This document shows, in pieces, positions 61,731 to 64,000 of a DNA stretch of 64,000 bases (position 1 is its first letter; each line of letters starts with the position of its first letter). Position numbers and translations under genes: made by a program. Below the pieces are notes generated by a model. It was not told the origin of the DNA, made no database searches, and saw nothing but the letters and a program-made list of their open reading frames with translations. The DNA comes from Chitinophaga pinensis (GTDB taxonomy: Bacteria > Bacteroidota > Bacteroidia > Chitinophagales > CAIOSU01): NCBI GenBank assembly GCA_945901065.1, contig CAMDKI010000005.1:158257-222256 (forward strand). Reading direction: 5' to 3'.

Positions 61731-63107
61731 GTGAACACGATTATATATACATCAGTATTGGGTTTTATCTGCATGGTTGCGGAAATACTCAACCTGCGCA
61801 AGGTTATCATACCGGTGGCAGTAATTGGCTTAGCTGCTATTTTAGCCCTTACGATTACAGATTGGGGCACCACTGTCGCCCACTATAACGATATGGTGCG
61901 CACCGATAATTTTTCGGTGGCGTTTGGCTCCTTGGCCATCATCATTACTGGCTTGGTAATCGCTCTATCATCCGATTACTATAAGAACGAACAGAATCAC
62001 ATCAGCGATTACATGGCCATCATCATCTTCACCTTGGTGGGTGGTTTGGTGCTGCTTTCGTATTCCAACATGGCGATGCTTTTCTTGGGTATTGAGATAC
62101 TCTCCTTATCACTTTATGTAATGGCGGGAAGCCGCAAGTATGATACTAGCAGCAACGAAGCGGGCCTCAAGTATTTCTTGATGGGCTCATTTGCCTCGGG
62201 CTTTTTATTGTTTGGCATTGCATTGATTTATGGTGTTACTGGCTCTTTTCATTTGGAAGCCATTAATACTTACCTAGCTTCTGCTACCACTGTTAGCCCT
62301 CTGTTTTATTTAGGTGTTTTGATGCTGTTGGTGGCCATCCTTTTTAAAGTATCTGCGGCGCCTTTCCATTTTTGGAGCCCCGATGTATATGAAGGCTCTC
62401 CAGCGCTGATTACTGCTTTGATGGCTACGCTGGTTAAGGTAGTAATGTTCGGTGCATTCTATCGCTTGTTTAGCACAGCCTTTGGCAATTTGGGTGACTA
62501 TACCAACTGGTTAATAGCTCTAGTAGCAGCACTTACTATGGTAGTAGGTAACTTGACCGCTCTTCAACAGGTAAATGTGAAGCGCCTATTAGCCTTCTCT
62601 GGTATTGCCCACGCGGGTTATTTGTTGCTGGGTATTTTAAGTATCTCTACCGATGCTACTTCGGCATTGTTCTATTACAGCGCTGCATATGCACTGGCCA
62701 CCATTGCCGCTTTTGCAGTAGCAATACCGGTATTTCAGGCTTCCGGTAGCGAATTGGTTTCAGCCTTCAACGGTTTAGGCAAGCGTAAACCTTTTATGGC
62801 TGCTATGCTAACCATGGCATTATTGTCTTTGGCTGGTATACCCCCGTTTGCAGGTTTCTTGGCTAAGTATTACATTTTCAGCGAGGCTATGTCCAACGGC
62901 TTTTTTGCCTTGCTATTGATAGCCATCGTAAGCTCCATTATTGGAGTTTATTACTACTTCAAATTAATCTTGGCGATGTATACCGAACCAACCGACGAAG
63001 CGGTAGTGGTTAAATTCCCTTGGGTATATATTGTGGTGGCTAGCTTCTGTGTGCTACTTAGCCTCATCTTGGGCTTGTATCCAAACCCCGTGATACAGTT
63101 GTTCTAA
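61731..63107 (+). CDS. nuoN: NADH-quinone oxidoreductase subunit N
   Basis: A 458-aa antiporter-like subunit and last gene of the operon. GTG start 61731. Motifs: FLGIEILSLSLYVMAG (pumping Glu), LFKVSAAPFHFWSPDVYEGSPALITA, seen as KVSAAPFHFWSPDVYEGSP, and LLAFSGIAHAGYLL. A hairpin terminator follows about 190 nt downstream. Confidence 0.95.
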   Translation: MNTIIYTSVLGFICMVAEILNLRKVIIPVAVIGLAAILALTITDWGTTVAHYNDMVRTDNFSVAFGSLAIIITGLVIALSSDYYKNEQNHISDYMAIIIFTLVGGLVLLSYSNMAMLFLGIEILSLSLYVMAGSRKYDTSSNEAGLKYFLMGSFASGFLLFGIALIYGVTGSFHLEAINTYLASATTVSPLFYLGVLMLLVAILFKVSAAPFHFWSPDVYEGSPALITALMATLVKVVMFGAFYRLFSTAFGNLGDYTNWLIALVAALTMVVGNLTALQQVNVKRLLAFSGIAHAGYLLLGILSISTDATSALFYYSAAYALATIAAFAVAIPVFQASGSELVSAFNGLGKRKPFMAAMLTMALLSLAGIPPFAGFLAKYYIFSEAMSNGFFALLLIAIVSSIIGVYYYFKLILAMYTEPTDEAVVVKFPWVYIVVASFCVLLSLILGLYPNPVIQLF

Positions 63108-63439
63108 AAATCTAGTTTACAGCATCCTAAACACAATCGAAAACTAACCACTTTACAGTGGAGTTATTGGTGCGAGGATCCAATAGCCTGTTCGTTTAAG
63201 CTTATATGCAGGTAGGAAGACGCCTATTCAAATTAAGAGAAAACTTGCTTTGAATTCATGTGCGCGTGAAAATGCGTGCAGTAAATGGCTAAAACAAACA
63301 AGGCGCTGAAATTCAGCGCCTTGTACTTTACTTTGGTAGCCCGTAGGGGTACATGGATAATTTTTCTACAATGCGCCTAGCTATTGTGTTGTGGGTTGTT
63401 TAGTTAGGGTTCGGGAAACGGATGGGGAACTAACTGCCA
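63108..63439. other. Spacer after nuoN
   Basis: About 330 bp without a supported gene, between the end of nuoN and the end of the HTH gene. It holds the nuo terminator hairpin (63299-63323). Nothing else recognised. Confidence 0.5.
63299..63323. terminator. Hairpin terminator between nuoN and the HTH gene
   Basis: CAAGGCGCTGA pairs perfectly with TCAGCGCCTTG around a 3-nt AAT loop. The T content after it is modest (TACTTTACTTT). It probably ends the nuo transcript and may also stop the convergent HTH transcript. Confidence 0.7.
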
Positions 63440-63823
63440 TTAATCAGGTATCAATACGCCTTTGCTAGCCATTACTTTTACCAGCTTTATTTCGCGTTTA
63501 AGACAGTGCTCCAACTCCTGGTGCAGCTTATCTATCTTACGATAGGCTTGAATTAATTCTTCTTTGGTGTTTAAATACTCAGTGCGAGGTTCGCCTATTA
63601 CCGTAGTAGGGTCAAAGTAACCACCGAAATAGGTTTCAAAGTCTACTTCAAAATATTTAGCCAAAGCCGTCGCTTCATGGGCCATAAACTTTTCAGTTCT
63701 CATTCGATTGAAAAACGTTTGTCTTTTCAATCCAATGCTTTCATAAACTTGCTCAAGTGTTACGCCCTTTTTCTCTTGGAGCTCCCTTACGAGGTCTGCA
63801 ATAGATTTTTTTCTCTCTGACAT
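63440..63823 (-). CDS. XRE-like helix-turn-helix regulator with C-terminal coiled coil
   Basis: A 127-aa DNA-binding protein. The N-terminal HTH is TLEQVYESIGLKRQTFFNRMRTEKFM, then ATALAKYFEVDFETYF, with an XRE-like pattern. The C-terminal third is charged and helical (NTKEELIQAYRKIDKLHQELEHC), a probable dimerisation coiled coil. Targets unknown. It is divergent from a gene that starts at 63957, so it may regulate that gene. Moderate confidence in the family. Confidence 0.7.
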   Translation of the reverse strand: MSERKKSIADLVRELQEKKGVTLEQVYESIGLKRQTFFNRMRTEKFMAHEATALAKYFEVDFETYFGGYFDPTTVIGEPRTEYLNTKEELIQAYRKIDKLHQELEHCLKREIKLVKVMASKGVLIPD

Positions 63824-63956
63824 TCAGATAGTTGCGTTAGAAGTCCATATAAAGTACAAATTATAAGTACAATATTTGAACTAAAGTTTTACTTTTAAAT
63901 TCAGTTACTATTTGTAACGCAAAGTAACGGGTTGAATCGTAAATGTCAAGTTTATT

Positions 63957-64000
63957 ATGAGCGCATCAAAAGAATTAGAAATCATTAAAAAGTTGGAAAA
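63957..64000 (+). CDS. Start of a gene cut by the window edge (hypothetical)
   Basis: An ATG at 63957 opens a frame MSASKELEIIKKLEK that runs to the window end. Too short to identify; inferred from the open frame and its divergent position to the HTH gene. Confidence 0.35.
   Translation, partial: MSASKELEIIKKLE

Noticed and set aside
1..64000. Prophage, IS element or defence island
   Set aside because: No transposase, integrase, phage structural or restriction genes were recognised; only the toxin-antitoxin pair looks mobile.

Overview
The window comes from a chromosome of the phylum Bacteroidota. Three protein features point there: type IX secretion (T9SS) C-terminal sorting domains (2393-8110, 10016-10540, 14466-17456), a compact ~290-aa primary sigma factor without region 1.1, and a short NuoG. 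The promoters agree: many starts are preceded by the -7 motif TAnnTTTG, and no strong Shine-Dalgarno sequences are visible. An isochorismate synthase and a complete NADH dehydrogenase operon suggest menaquinone-based respiration. I cannot name a genus. No rRNA, tRNA, CRISPR array, insertion sequence or prophage was seen.

Layout. 1-2188: 3' part of ClpC. 2393-8110: a 1905-aa surface protein with about 15 PKD repeats, 7 further Ig-like repeats and a type B (CHU_C) T9SS domain. 8229-9969: divergent isochorismate synthase and histidine phosphatase. 10016-12900: a small T9SS type A protein translationally joined to a collagen-like protein. 13011-17456 (minus): Ffh and a large BNR-repeat protein with both a lipobox and a T9SS domain. 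17575-21159: a methyltransferase and an orphan hybrid histidine kinase. 21319-23088: LemA-TPM-TPM cluster. 23228-23906: a UPF0175/DUF3368 toxin-antitoxin pair. 23994-27710: MtaB, Lgt, a GT2 and a DUF2304 protein. 27719-31859: MerR regulator, metal-binding HMA protein, YciO-type protein, thioredoxin-like protein, DUF2911 protein and a YdeI-like protein. 31975-34324 (minus): GAPDH and the primary sigma factor, with a pair of DnaA boxes upstream of the latter. 34550-35778: three small membrane, secreted or lipoprotein genes. 35772-38502 (minus): pfkA-pyrC-yraN operon, head-to-head with a DUF3365 haem lipoprotein. 39230-42846: GT4-GT2-ribBA. 42988-44562 (minus): SCP2/CoA-transferase fusion. 44720-47552: WD40 protein convergent with dnaG. 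47662-49825: two unrecognised genes. 50334-63107: complete nuoABCDEFGHIJKLMN. 63440-64000: an HTH regulator and the start of a divergent gene.

Most of the window is core metabolism and cell-envelope housekeeping. The lineage-specific parts are the extracellular repeat proteins at 2393-17456, the toxin-antitoxin pair, the fusion enzyme at 42988-44562 and several unrecognised genes. I found no clear multi-gene novel defence or biosynthetic system. The best leads are the domain architectures, the very short promoter-to-start distances, a DnaA-box pair upstream of the sigma gene and a few palindromes placed at promoters. All domain names come from recognising motifs by eye. No search was run.
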